64,000 bases of DNA. Origin: Iris pallida. Its lineage: Eukaryota > Streptophyta > Magnoliopsida > Asparagales > Iridaceae. Under the pieces are notes generated by a model, which made no database searches, was not told the DNA's origin, and was given only the letters and a program-made list of their open reading frames with translations. The stretch covers positions 50,116-114,115 of the forward strand of contig JANAVB010012140.1 of NCBI GenBank assembly GCA_029216955.1, written 5' to 3'. Shown piece after piece: positions 49,291-60,072 of this stretch (position 1 is its first letter; each line of letters starts with the position of its first letter). The translations under genes were made by a program, and so were the position numbers.

Positions 49291-49730
49291 TGGTAGTGTA
49301 TAACACATATATTGTCCTCTCTTATTCCCTCAAGGGAAGTTATTCCAGAAGTTTTATCATAGACAAAATATTTATTCTTAACAAAATTAATTTCATAACC
49401 ATGATCAGTTAGTTGACTAATACTTAACAGGTTATGTTTTAATTCTATTACTAAACATATATTTTTAATAATTGGTGAGGGAGAAGTACCTACGTCGCCA
49501 ACTCCAATTATATGTCCTTTCAAGTTATTTCCAAATGAGACATAGCCTTCTTTCTTCATCGATAGAGTTGCAAACAATGTGGTATCACCTGTCATATGCC
49601 TGAAGCAACCACTATTGAGGATCCACTTACTTTTAGTGGGAGAAGGAAGGTCCGCCTACAACACAAGTTGAAGATGTAACCTTTAGTACCCACTTTCTTG
49701 AGGGTCCTGATTTGTTAGCTTTTGGAACCT
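49275..49730 (-). pseudogene. Copia protease and linker
   Basis: The minus strand gives KWILNSGCFRHMTGDTTLF. The catalytic motif is normally L-D-S-G-C, and here the Asp is replaced by Asn. Downstream is GHIIGVGDVGTS, then HNLLSISQLTDHGYEINF and CVIHYQ, where the CACTA element interrupts. The lost catalytic Asp would by itself inactivate the protease. Confidence 0.8.
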
Positions 49731-50072
49731 ATACATACACATTCATATCTACTAGCTTTTTAATCTTACATTGGTGTGATACATGTTCTTTTATACCACA
49801 ATAGTGACATGTAACAAACGTGTTAGTGCTAGGTGTAGTTCGAAGATCATGTATATGTATTTTTAAAAAAGTGTGTGTTCTCTTATTGTGTGAAAAGGTA
49901 TACATATATGCATGGCTTCTAGTAGTTCTAGCATTGTTGGTCGTGTTGTGTTTGTGCTTAGCCTTGTGACTTGTGTTCACTTGAGATATAGGTTTGACAA
50001 CATGTTTGCCCAGCTTAATCTCTAACTTTTTAGAGATGCCACAGGCTTCATTGTACTTAGCCGTGAGTGCAT

Positions 50073-51462
50073 CTATTCTCTTAGCAGCAATGTTGTACTT
50101 TTTTTCTCTAGTTCATAGAGATCGCTAAGTTTTACATTTTTTTGATTGGCTTTCTCAAGCTTTTCAAGAGCGTCATATAGACTCAGCTTTAAAGAAGTAG
50201 CCTCATCCATGTGACTAAAAGAATTTCTAATATCTTCTAGCATATGAGATTGCTTAGAAAACTCAGATTGTACAAATTTCAGCTCTTTCTTGGCGCTTTT
50301 GTACAAATCCAACATTTTCTTCTGATCTTCTAACAGATCACAGAAGGCATCAAACAGTTCATCAAATATAAATTCTTCATAGAGAGGGTTCGATATTACC
50401 TTAGCATCGGTGGCCATAAAGCAAAGATTTGCAGTGTTGCGAGGCTTCTTTTCTTCTTCAGAATCACTAGCTTCGCTTTTACACAAGATGCTAGTGTTAG
50501 CATAGTTTTTAGTCGAAGTCCTTCTCTTATTGGACTGATCATGCCTGCTTCCCTTTCTTACAACAGGACAATCTTTCTTAATGTGATATGTTCTCTTACA
50601 GCTGATGCAGATAGGTTCTTCGTCGTCTCTGGAATCTTTATTTTTCTTGTTTGACTTCTCATATCTGCAGAATCTTTTGAAGTTCCTTATCATAAGGGCC
50701 ATCTGCTCGTTGTCTAAGCTGTTTGTCTCACTTTCATCATCGGAGGCTATCTTGTGGTTAGCTTTGAATGCTATCGCATTCACTTTTGGTGTTGACTCTT
50801 CGAAATCTTTAAGGTCTAGCTCATGCATCATAAGCTTTCCTATAAGGGTTTCAAGAGTCATTATTGTGAGATCATTTTCTTCAATAATGGTCGTCGCTTT
50901 AGGATTCCAGTTCTTGGTTAGCCCGCGAAGTACCTTTCGAATCTTCTCATGATTGTTGTATTATTTTTCCAAGGGAAGATAGAGGATTAACAATATCTAG
51001 AAACCGAGTAAACATATTTGTAATTGTCTCATTAGGCTTCATTTTGAATGCCTCATACTCTTGTGTTAGTCGTGAGATTTTGGACTCATTCACTTGTGAA
51101 GTGCCTTTATGAGTGACCTCAAAAAGTTTTCAAACCTCGTGAGATGTGACATATGTTGATACTATGTTAAACTCAGTTCTATCTACTGCACAGAGTAAAG
51201 CATTTATAGCTTTTGTATCAAGACTTGCTTGTTTCTTTTCATTGTCGGTATATCTGTCAAATGGTTTTTCAACTAGATTACCCTCTACCATAATAGGCAG
51301 TGGTTTCTTGTAACCATTCATGAATATCGGCCATAAATCAAAATCAAGAGACTTCAGGTAAAAACTTATAAGTGTCTTCCAATACGTGTAGTTTGTGCCA
51401 TCAAATAGGGGTGGTCTATTTGTTGATTGGCCTTCACCATTGCTTGGGTATAATGATGCCAT
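50073..51462 (-). pseudogene. gag: Copia GAG with one CCHC knuckle and coiled coil
   Basis: The N-terminal ORF (51462-51130) has PPLFDGTNYTYWKTLISFYL and DFDLWPIFMNGYKKP, the copia-type gag start. A TGG to TGA change stops it near 51127. Reading goes on through TQEYEAFKMKPNETITNMF to a one-base frameshift near 50963, then through the 262-codon ORF 50861-50073. That ORF has a zinc knuckle CISCKRTYHIKKDC (C85, C88, H93, C98 of the ORF) and a long Glu/Lys/Leu-rich coiled coil over about residues 165-262. Only one nonsense change and one frameshift separate it from an open frame. Confidence 0.85.
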
Positions 51463-51498
51463 ATCTCAAAGGAGATTAAATCCAACTAGAGAGAAAAC

Positions 51499-51515
51499 CA
51501 TGCTCTGATACTAAT
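51499..51515 (-). promoter_or_regulatory. Copia primer-binding site for initiator tRNA-Met
   Basis: On the minus strand TAGTATCAGAGCATGG, one base different from TGGTATCAGAGC in its first part, two bases from the LTR end. Confidence 0.88.
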
Positions 51516-52476
51516 TGTAGGATCGATGGAGCAGCTCTAGAGGGGGTGAATAGAGTGCGTGCGTATAGAGGAATAATTATCACCACTTAAAAATATTTAT
51601 GGCAGTAATCAGAAAATATATGAAGCAGGCAGTATATAAGTAAATACTTAAAGTAAATAATTTGAGAAGAGCAAATGCAAACACTGAGGTTTATACTGGT
51701 TTCCCTCTGAGAGGACTAGTTCGGTCGTGAGAACTCTTGCCAGCTATTTAATCCACTCTTTTGAATAGAGATTACAACGCGTGCTTTGTTCCGAAGAACA
51801 TGTCAACTTCAACACCGTCGTGTTTTTATCTGAAGCCTATGAACAAACTTCAAAAGACCTTTATGAAAGAAAGTTTTATACTCCAAGCTTGTATAACTCG
51901 AATAGTCCTAATCAAAAACCACTAGCATTTAGAAGAATAGGAGTTGTCTTGGAAATAGGAAGATTAAAGCTCTTTAAGTAGATAGGAAGCTTTGGAATAG
52001 ATAGAGAAGATGAAGAACGAATGAGTGTATAGAAATTGGAAATTTTTCTCTTTTTATAGGATTTTCTATGATAGAGTTTGGGCAAAACTCAGTAGGGTTA
52101 ACGTTCGAATTTTGAATGTTAGAGATCAAAAAGACTATAGAATGCTGCTGACCAGGAGTGATCCCAGGGGACCGAGTTCGGACATAACTCGACCCGAGTT
52201 CGGTTGCTAGGTTTTCAGGATATTTTTTGTTCAGGAATGCTTTTGGATTTTGGTTTGGTTTGGGATCAAAGATAGGTTTGTTTTGGTTCAGGATAAACTT
52301 CTAAATGCCGGTGATCCCGATGCACAATTTTGTAGACTCAAATAAAAAGAAAAAAAATAATAAAGTATAAAAATAAGTTGAGATAAAATCTGCGATCTTA
52401 TGTTTCTTTTTATATCAAGCTCAGAGTTTTAAATCAATTATCGAAATCAATTTGACCATGGCTGTATGGGCCAACA
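51516..52476 (-). mobile_element. 5' LTR of the copia element (961 bp)
   Basis: Begins TGTTGGCCCATACAGCC on minus at 52476 and ends CGATCCTACA at 51516. It is bounded by the TSD GAATG on the right and the PBS on the left. Positions 51516-52326 match 39941-40750. ORFs inside are not supported as genes. Confidence 0.9.
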
Positions 52477-52714
52477 GAATGTTGGAGAACAAGTTTAGGT
52501 AGGACATGATATATCAAATTGAAGGTGAGTGTGTCTAGAATTCAAATTTGGAATTAGATTGGAGAAATCATTATTTGTTGTGCTTCAAAAATCAAAACTA
52601 CAGTAAACTACTACTATAGTTATTATTGGCTTAAAATATATTACAATATTAAAATAAACATATTAAATAAATAAAAATAACTAAAAATAAATTTTAAAAA
52701 TCAGGGAGCTTACA

Positions 52715-53248
52715 ACCTACCCACCTGAGAAAATTTTGTCATTGAAACTAAAATAACTTTAATATTCAAAAATCTATAACGCAAGATTAAATAAGCTAAA
52801 GCTTACCTAAATTCGCAAATAGATGGGAATATCGCTCCCGTATGGAATCTTTTCGCTCCCAAGTTAATTATCCTGGAAAATGGTGCTTCCATGCAACCCA
52901 AACTAATCTAATCATCTATCCTCTAAGCGTCACTATTATCAAAGTACCAACTAGCTGCTCACTCTATGATAGACTGGGTCCTACTGTGATCTCGAAATTA
53001 TCGACCACATGGCTAGGATCAGTCGCATACTCCCTCAACTAGATATGGAATACATCCTACAGTCCCTCTAATGATGGGGCGATACAAGACGATATGTCAT
53101 TTCTCTAACACGCTTTATATTACAAAAGGGTTACAACTCTAGAGGTAAGGTTTCTAACTTGGCTCTTACACCTTTATCAATGACTAGCCATTAAAAAATC
53201 ACAATTCCTTCGTAACTCTATTAGTCCTTAAACTATATACTATATTCC
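52715..53248 (-). other. Internal remnant of a long-LTR element
   Basis: Begins on minus at 52715 with the polypurine tract and runs to the next element at 53249. It has no ORF above 66 codons and no knuckle coding recognised. It is the 3' end of the internal region that belonged to the LTR at 37192-52714. Confidence 0.5.
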
Positions 53249-54182
53249 TGTAAACCTCCCTATTTTAAATTTTATTATTTTTAAAAAAATTATGGAAAGT
53301 TTTTTTTATGGTATGTTTCTAATTTTAAACAATTTTGTATTTAATTAGTGATTTTGCTATTATTAATAGTAGCAGGTAATTGCTATACTTTATGTAGCTA
53401 GAAGGGGTATTGTACAAATTATTTATTAAATGAATTTAGAATTATTTTGGGATTCTAGAAATTTTTTATAAATCTATTTGGATTTTATTAGTATGCATAT
53501 GTATATACATATAGATAAATGAAAAAAAAACTAAAACCCCTTCCACGTGTACTGTTCCCGTGGGGGCTCGACACTAATCCAACCTAATCGACCCAATATG
53601 GTTTTGACCTATTTTGAGCCTACTACACACATGCCACTTATGTGCCACCCAATTGAGGTCCCGTATGCTATTATTTCATCAATGTTCATAATTAATCTAT
53701 ATTTGTAAGTCATTATCACACCAAGCCCAAACCTTACCCAATCTAGCCCAAATTCATGTGGCCACTCTCACGACACACTCCAAACATCCCACACCAATCC
53801 CTCTCTACAAAACACCAAACACCTAGTCTATCCACTCAAAAATCCAATGGACAACTCCATTGATCATATTCCTAAATTATGACTTAACCTAGCACACACT
53901 CAACCTCCCCTCATTAAAAACCAACCCAAAAATGGGCCAACCATTTGGTGGTTGCCAATTCCATCATCCATCACTCACATGTACCCTCATAAGTTACTCA
54001 CAACATCACTCACATGACTAAATGTAAATCACAACTCTCACACTCAGCCCACATACACTTTCAATCCTTGCCTTTCATTCAAACTCCTACTTATCCCAAC
54101 CACTCATCCCTTCATGACAACCCAAAAATGCCTTTCCTCTCTCTTTTAACACTAACACAAACACACTACCACCAGCCTCCCC

Positions 54183-54250
54183 CTTCTTCTTCTTCTTCTT
54201 CTTCTTCTTTTTCTTCTTCTTCTTCTTCTTCTTCTTTTTCTTCTTCTCCT
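54183..54250. repeat. (CTT)n microsatellite in the LTR
   Basis: About 20 CTT units with a few TTT interruptions, in the pyrimidine-rich leader. Confidence 0.9.
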
Positions 54251-55254
54251 CTCTTTCCCTTAGACCCTAGACTCCTCCTCCTTTCCAAACTCCTTCTCCT
54301 CTTCCTCCCTAGACCTCTTCTTCACTTTTCCTTCATCTTTATATTATAGTTGTTGCTATTGTTTTCCTGCTACTGCTGCCGCTGTTAGGGCATGCCAAGG
54401 ATGCCAGTCGGCTAGGCATAATAGCTGTTATTGTTGTTGTTGTGCATAGCAATTGCCGCAGTCGTAACTGCTGCTGCTGTCTTCGGTGAGATCGCATGCC
54501 GCCTGCATGCAATAGCGCATAGCCCAGCGATTCCTCGACGACCATGCCACCACAGCCGCGGTGGTCCTGTGCGCACTGCCTACGCAAATTCCCTACACGC
54601 AGCACGGTTGTGGCAACTACTATCGACAGTGATGGCTCGTTGCCAACCTTCGTCGAGCCCCTCCGACCGACCGTGCATCATCCACGCACACCTCGACATG
54701 GCCACCCTCCCTGGCCACAGTCCCATGTGCAGCAGGAAGTTAATTTCGAATTCGGAATCGAAATTCTGCCATGACGCACGTTTTGAAAAAATAGAATTTA
54801 TGGCTCAGGACAGCGACTTCGTATGTATTTTTTGGGCAATTCGACCATTAGATCATCAAACTCTTTCTTTCGTCACAATCTTGGTATATAGATCTACCTC
54901 CACCTAAATTTTCATCCGTTAATTTGGTCGTTTACTATGTCAAAACTGACAGCAAAGTTGGTTGAATAATTGTGTTTATTTTTGACAGTTTTGTGGTGCC
55001 AACTTTGTGGATTTGTTTCTCTGCTATCGCAGCTCCATTTGACACACTACCAGTTCATGTACATAGCTGGTATAACCATCTTCTTATGATAAAATTTTTA
55101 TTCCATTGTGAGACAGTTTGATGGATTGAATTTGATGCAAAAATTGGTCGTCCGAATTCGTAATTTCCAACTTGTAAAACTCTATCTTTGGATCCGGGAC
55201 TCCGAATTCCAATTTTGACATCATCAGTGGTCTTCTGGCATCGTTCTGCCTAAA

Positions 55255-55690
55255 AATGATATATAACTTGCTAGATTTGGAGGATATAGGCTTCAGTACG
55301 CATTTTCGTGCAAACTGGGTCCTACGGTCAGGGTCAACGGATCATTTTGAGATCGGCTTATCAAAATTCGATTCTGGATATATCGTTGGGTTTCTACCGT
55401 CATTCTGGACTCATTAACATATATTTTGCTAGATTTAGTGGTCTTTAGCTCCGACATGCATTTTCGTGCAAACTGGGTCCCATGGTCCGGGTCAACAGGT
55501 CATTTTGAGATCGGCTCATCGGAATCCAATTCTGGATATACCGGTGGATTCGTATCATCATTCTAGACTTGTACATATTTAGTTTGCTAGGTTTAGAGTA
55601 CTTTTATTCTGACGTATATTTCGGTGCGAAGTAGGTCCAACGTTGGACCATATTTTGACACAAAATTACCGGTTTACCCTATGTCCAGAA
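55255..55690. repeat. About 170-bp degenerate tandem repeat, three copies, in the LTR
   Basis: Each copy reads around ATATAACTTGCTAGATTT, then CATTTTCGTGCAAACTGGG, then TTTTGAGATCGGCT. Copies start near 55258, 55425 and 55580. Confidence 0.7.
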
Positions 55691-56857
55691 TTTGACTTAT
55701 AAGAAGTCTATCTTAGCTATTCTTCATATTTTGGGAACATTGGTGATGTTTGTTTCAGCATCCGGAGATGTTTATGAAAGTCCCATTGTTGCTGCTTTTT
55801 TTAGCTTGGCGATTTCACCTGTAGGACATCATTAGATCATTGTATCACCTCCAGGGAAGTATAGCTTGCTACTATGTCATTTTTTTTGTTACAAATTTAT
55901 GTCTTGGTATTTAATTACTACTTATTATTTGTGCATCCGAGTATGAATCTGGGTGCAACGAACGAGATACGTTGGTCTTTACTTGTTAGCCTAGTCCATT
56001 AAAGACTACCATCTACCGCAAAGCGGATACACTGATATCTTGTTGGACCTTAACACATGCTTGGACATGATGATGTGACACAAAGATATAGGACACGTAC
56101 CCCACATTTGATTGATCATTAGTATGGCCGGGATGTGCGACGGTGTAGTTCATACTAGATGCTTTCATTACGTTATATTGGACCCTACAATGGGGATTGT
56201 GCGTGTCGAGGAGTCGACCTGTTCTAGATGCATAGGGTGGAGAGGACAGTTACTAGATGGAGGGGCTGTTATTGCTATATATTGTTAACAGTCGACGGTT
56301 AGGACGAACCCCACTGCGAGATGATCTCAGGTTCGGAGAGCTCCATTCGTCAAACGTTATTCCTATTGCATTTACACTTAGTCTTTAGAACACCCCATAA
56401 TCTTCTCATATTATTTCATAGTGGCTTGTATATTACGTATGTTGTTACGTCCCGCTGAGGACCTGGTTTCCTTCCAGGTTGGCTGAGTAGGTTTGCAGAG
56501 TTCTTTCTTGGATTGTTGCTGAGAAGCCATTTTATTGCAAGTATTTACTCTTCTGTAGTATATATGTTTCATTTCTATATTTCATATATGCTTGATTACA
56601 TAGTATTTACAGACTCTTTTTCCTCTCGAGTCCACTTGGGCAAGTATGATTATTGGGCTGCAAACTAGTATTCATATTTTATTTTCTTATGCTTCCGTTA
56701 TATAGATTGAGATATAGAGTGATATAGTGATAGTTACACCATTTTAAATAGCTTAAATGTATTCCAGTCGGACTAGAGTCTGGTTGAACACGTAGCTGGC
56801 CAATGCTACGTGGCTTGGTCCCGCGTATTTTGGGACTAGGGCATGACATGGTTTTTG

Positions 56858-56873
56858 TGGTGGCCCATGCAGG
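56858..56873 (+). promoter_or_regulatory. PBS-like site of the 53249 element
   Basis: TGGTGGCCCATGCAGG, nine bases from the LTR end, one base different from the site at 2935-2950. Confidence 0.6.
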
Positions 56874-59800
56874 TCGAGATCAAATCGTTTCAGTTATATT
56901 ACTGTACCAAACGAGCATGCATTAGTATGATATATTATGTTCTCAATCCACTACTGTTATTGGAAATTCCTTTCACTTCTACTATCACCATTAAAATTTC
57001 ATATTTGTGCTCAATCATACCATTCTTGAATTCCTATTTATGAATTATCGTCTTTCCCTATCTCGGAAGGACGAACCCCTGTGTTTTACAATTATTTCAG
57101 CATTATCTTATCAAAGGATATGACTAAGATAGAATTCGTAGGTGATTATTTAAGGTATAAAGGAGTTGGATAGACGTCTTAACTAGATAGAATGATAGGA
57201 TATAAGAATGGCATTTCTATAAAGATTTAGTTTCTATAGGAAAATCCCTTTGTGAAGGAGAGATCACTTGCTTAAGACACAAATAATTGAATTAGAGGTT
57301 TTACATATTTGTTTGGTAGAAGAGAGAATTTTTTAATGATAACCGAGGTGACTACAGATACGATTAGAAAATTACATAGATTGACTTGGGACTCGACAAA
57401 GATAAGAATAATGGTACCTCTACAATAGAATTTTCAAACGTTATGACTTGAGGAAATGATAATTCAATGAGTCGTGAATTGGTGATTCGACAACAGCACG
57501 TAAATTATCACATTGACCTAGGAAGTTTTACTTAAAGGATATAGTAATCCATGCTTGACAGGACTAGGTGATTAGTTAAGGTGGGTAGGCTTTTATAGAC
57601 ACTCCAATAAGATAGGATGTGGAATAAAGTATAGCACAAGGCTTAGCCCTAATAGGAGGCATGAGGGTCATTAGACTAAACCATGCTACCATTGTCTAAG
57701 CTAGACCGAGTTGAAAGATGCAGAAGATTTCCTGATCATAAAGGATAAGATGGGTGAGAGTTCAACCTGAAGGAAGACATGCTAGATTTTAGAGTGCCAA
57801 CAAGAAGGACAAATACAAATAGAGCCCAAGGACCCGTTAGGATACAAATTGATGAAGCGTGATGATCATGACAAGATATAAACCTTTGGAGTTATATTGT
57901 ACTAAAATTTGTTGAATTTTCATGCAAAGGATATAGAAATAAGGAATATGATATAATGGGAAAAAAAAATTCTTGGATAATGAGAAACTGTCATAGGAAG
58001 ATTATGCATCAGAGAGAAATATGATCTAGGAGTAGGTAAGTCTGAGATAGACTAGCCAACCATCTCCACATTGGTTGAGTCAACCTTGAATGACCTGTTA
58101 AAAATCGGTACTAAAAGATTGACCAGTAGGGTTAGACTATGAAAGAGGTATCCGAAATAAGTATTTATTTAGCCCAGCCCAAAACCTTACGTAGCAGATA
58201 GAAGTAAAAGGGTTAAGCATGTTTGTATGTTTGCTTATGGTTAAAAGGGGTAGATCATTGGTTATGTTGCTAAGAGATATAAACTAAGGCTTGTAGGGGT
58301 ATAGTATAAAGTTTCAGAGTTGATCAAGTTTAAAGATTGATTATGTTTCCCTATCTTCGATGATTAGTCACAGCCAAGGATCTAGGAGTAGAGTTAGAAA
58401 AAAATGTACCTCAAGAGACAGACTAGTAAATCCCTCATCGATGCAAGTTAGTTAGAAATCCAAAAGGAATTGTAACTGGAACAGTTGCGTTTGGTTTAAG
58501 GGTACGTAGTGGATATACAAAGAAGAAGGAAATTATAGGAGCAGTACTATGTTTAGGTTGAATAATTGAGAAGGAACGAGGTCAAAATTGCAGGAATGTT
58601 CATAAAGAAATTAAGAAGTATCAGTTGAGACATAGGTAACAACCATGATTATCTACAATGGCTTACAAGGATTATAGAGAGAACTATATCTTAAGAAAGA
58701 CCCTTGAAGTTGAGATTCGAATAAAGAAAGAGGAGATTATATTTCGAGGGAATAGATTATATAAATTTTATGACATGTAAAAGCGAGGCTAGAAAAAATA
58801 GTTATCATATACAAACACGTTGATAGTAAGTCATACCATAGAGTACTTTAAAGTATATGATCAAGATTAAGACATTCAGAAAATAAGGAAAAGAAATGAA
58901 ACGACATGAGATGAGAAGAAAACAAGAATTTTAAGATAAAAAAGTAGAGTATCCTAAAATAGATTGATGAATAGAAACTAGAGTTAAGTAGTACATAGTG
59001 GATAATATATTTTTGAAAATGAAGATGTTCCATAGATGGAGGAAAACTTAAGAATTAAATGTTATATTAAATTTTGAGAATTTAGGACATTTGAAGACCT
59101 TGACAGATTATATTATGAGCAGCTTGATATTGTGTTATTGGAAGTTACCTCTAATGAAGCTAGGCCATAAAATGTAGTGTACTTGTGGAAAAGAGATAAG
59201 ACAGAATTCCTTCAAATACTATTAGTTAGATTTGGATTAAGATTAGGCTAGTCGTGTTTAAGGAATCATGTGTTATCCTAGAAACCTGATAGATAAGCTA
59301 AACCATAGTATGAACTAGTGTACAATCTCTTCTGCTTGTTTGGCTATCAAATTATTCTAGCGACTTGGAGTTGTAGCTTCAGACATTATCACTATCCTTT
59401 CATCCCTTAACCTCCAATCCTATGATTAGAGATTACAACTTCGTGTCATAATCTCAAAATCAAATCCTTGAATTTTTATATACCTCTTTGTGCCTAATAT
59501 TCGTATTACCATAGACAATGTTTCTCTCAAATTTCTTGACTAAAAGCCTACATAGTCGTGCTTTATTCTTGTGGAAAATTTCTTCTTAATATTTCCAAAA
59601 ATCCTCCTTACCATAACCTGCAACTTCTCTGTTTGGGATTCTCTTGAACTTGTCTCATTATTATGCAATTATATATCCTTCTATGCCACCTCGCTATAGT
59701 TATGTCCATCCGAGTCAATTCCTTCTAACATGCTGAAACACTGACCCATATAGGAGTAGCACTGAATTAGTAGTAATTCCCTTATAGAGTTATTGATTAA

Positions 59801-60042
59801 TGGTACTATGATAGTACCAAGTACTATTGCTGATTGTATTACCTAAATATGCTCTTCATGAGCCTTACTAGTGGAATCACGACCATAGTTTGTTGATGCA
59901 TTTATAAGTTGAGAGTTTAGTGTACCATAACACTTAGATACTAGTGGCATCGGCATCCCACATGAACCATGTACTACTAGTCGTACTTGACTCATTTAGA
60001 TATTAATCTTCTATCCTTTTAGACTATGTCTTAATGTAATTT

Positions 60043-60072
60043 CGAGGACGAAATTTTCTAAGGTGGGTAGGA
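60043..60072 (+). promoter_or_regulatory. Polypurine tract and upstream box before the LTR at 60073
   Basis: TTTCGAGGACGAAATTTTCT followed by AAGGTGGGTAGGA. This is the best-preserved copy of the family's 3' internal end; decayed versions lie near 11620, 61975, 63230 and, on minus, 36525 and 52730. Confidence 0.7.

Larger units (their letters stand above)
42254..49298 (+). mobile_element. CACTA (En/Spm) DNA transposon, 7045 bp, TSD TAT
   Basis: The termini are CACTACCAAAATATAGC on the left and, on the complementary strand, CACTACCAAAATTTACTG on the right, giving inverted repeats of about 13-14 bp. The 3-bp duplication TAT flanks both ends (42251-42253 and 49299-49301), as usual for CACTA elements. 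Both subterminal regions are packed with TTAGCGACGGAT-type motifs in both orientations. Two plus-strand genes lie inside: a TNP2-like remnant and a TNPA-like (Transposase_24) gene. It sits inside the copia coding region. Confidence 0.96.
39941..52476 (-). mobile_element. Ty1/copia retrotransposon with a CACTA insertion and a 3' deletion, TSD GAATG
   Basis: The minus-strand order is 5' LTR (52476-51516), PBS for initiator tRNA-Met, gag, protease, GAG-pre-integrase, integrase, partial RT and truncated 3' LTR (40750-39941). Integrase before RT defines copia. A perfect 5-bp duplication GAATG (39936-39940 and 52477-52481) proves both outer ends are original. RT stops after motif A, and the rest of RT, RNase H, polypurine tract and about 150 bp of 3' LTR are missing. 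That deletion occurred after insertion. Net of the CACTA element the copy is about 5.5 kb. Confidence 0.93.
37192..52714 (-). mobile_element. Long LTR (about 3.1 kb net) interrupted by a copia element
   Basis: Segments 37192-39940 and 52477-52714 form one LTR once the copia insertion and one copy of its target duplication are removed. On minus it begins TGTAAGCTCCC at 52714 and ends GGCATGACA at 37192. A polypurine tract (CAGGTGGGTAGGT, minus) lies just outside 52714, so this is a 3' LTR whose internal region continued to the right. The U5 motif is at 37640-37690, and a 65-bp minisatellite is at 37792-38095. Flanking 5-mers differ (ACTCT and ACCTA), as expected for a 3' LTR rather than a solo LTR. 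Confidence 0.75.
53249..56848 (+). mobile_element. 3.6 kb LTR, plus orientation (5' LTR)
   Basis: Starts TGTAAACCTCCC and ends TTTTGGGACTAGGGCATGACA at 56848, followed after nine bases by the PBS-like site at 56858. The promoter region has a (CTT)n tract (54183-54250) and a GC-rich stretch (54360-54720) giving several ORFs I reject. The U5 motif CGTCCCGCTGAGGACCTGGT is at 56443-56480. Three diverged copies of a block with GCAAACTGGGTCC lie at 55300, 55470 and 55625. Confidence 0.78.
56849..60072 (+). other. Internal region of the 53249 element, coding content not recognised
   Basis: About 3.2 kb between the 5' LTR and a polypurine tract. It is purine-rich on the plus strand (57060-59100), and no reading frame is open for more than 66 codons. 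I could not recognise GAG, protease, RT or integrase motifs. It may be a fully decayed gag-pol or a non-coding filler. It ends with TTTCGAGGACGAAATTTTC (60043-60061) and the polypurine tract AAGGTGGGTAGGA. Confidence 0.5.

Noticed and set aside
54014..54907. ORFs of 76-158 codons, one with a hydrophobic start
   Set aside because: Lie in the CTT-rich and GC-rich part of an LTR, partly over a microsatellite, with no homologue at the equivalent place in related LTRs.
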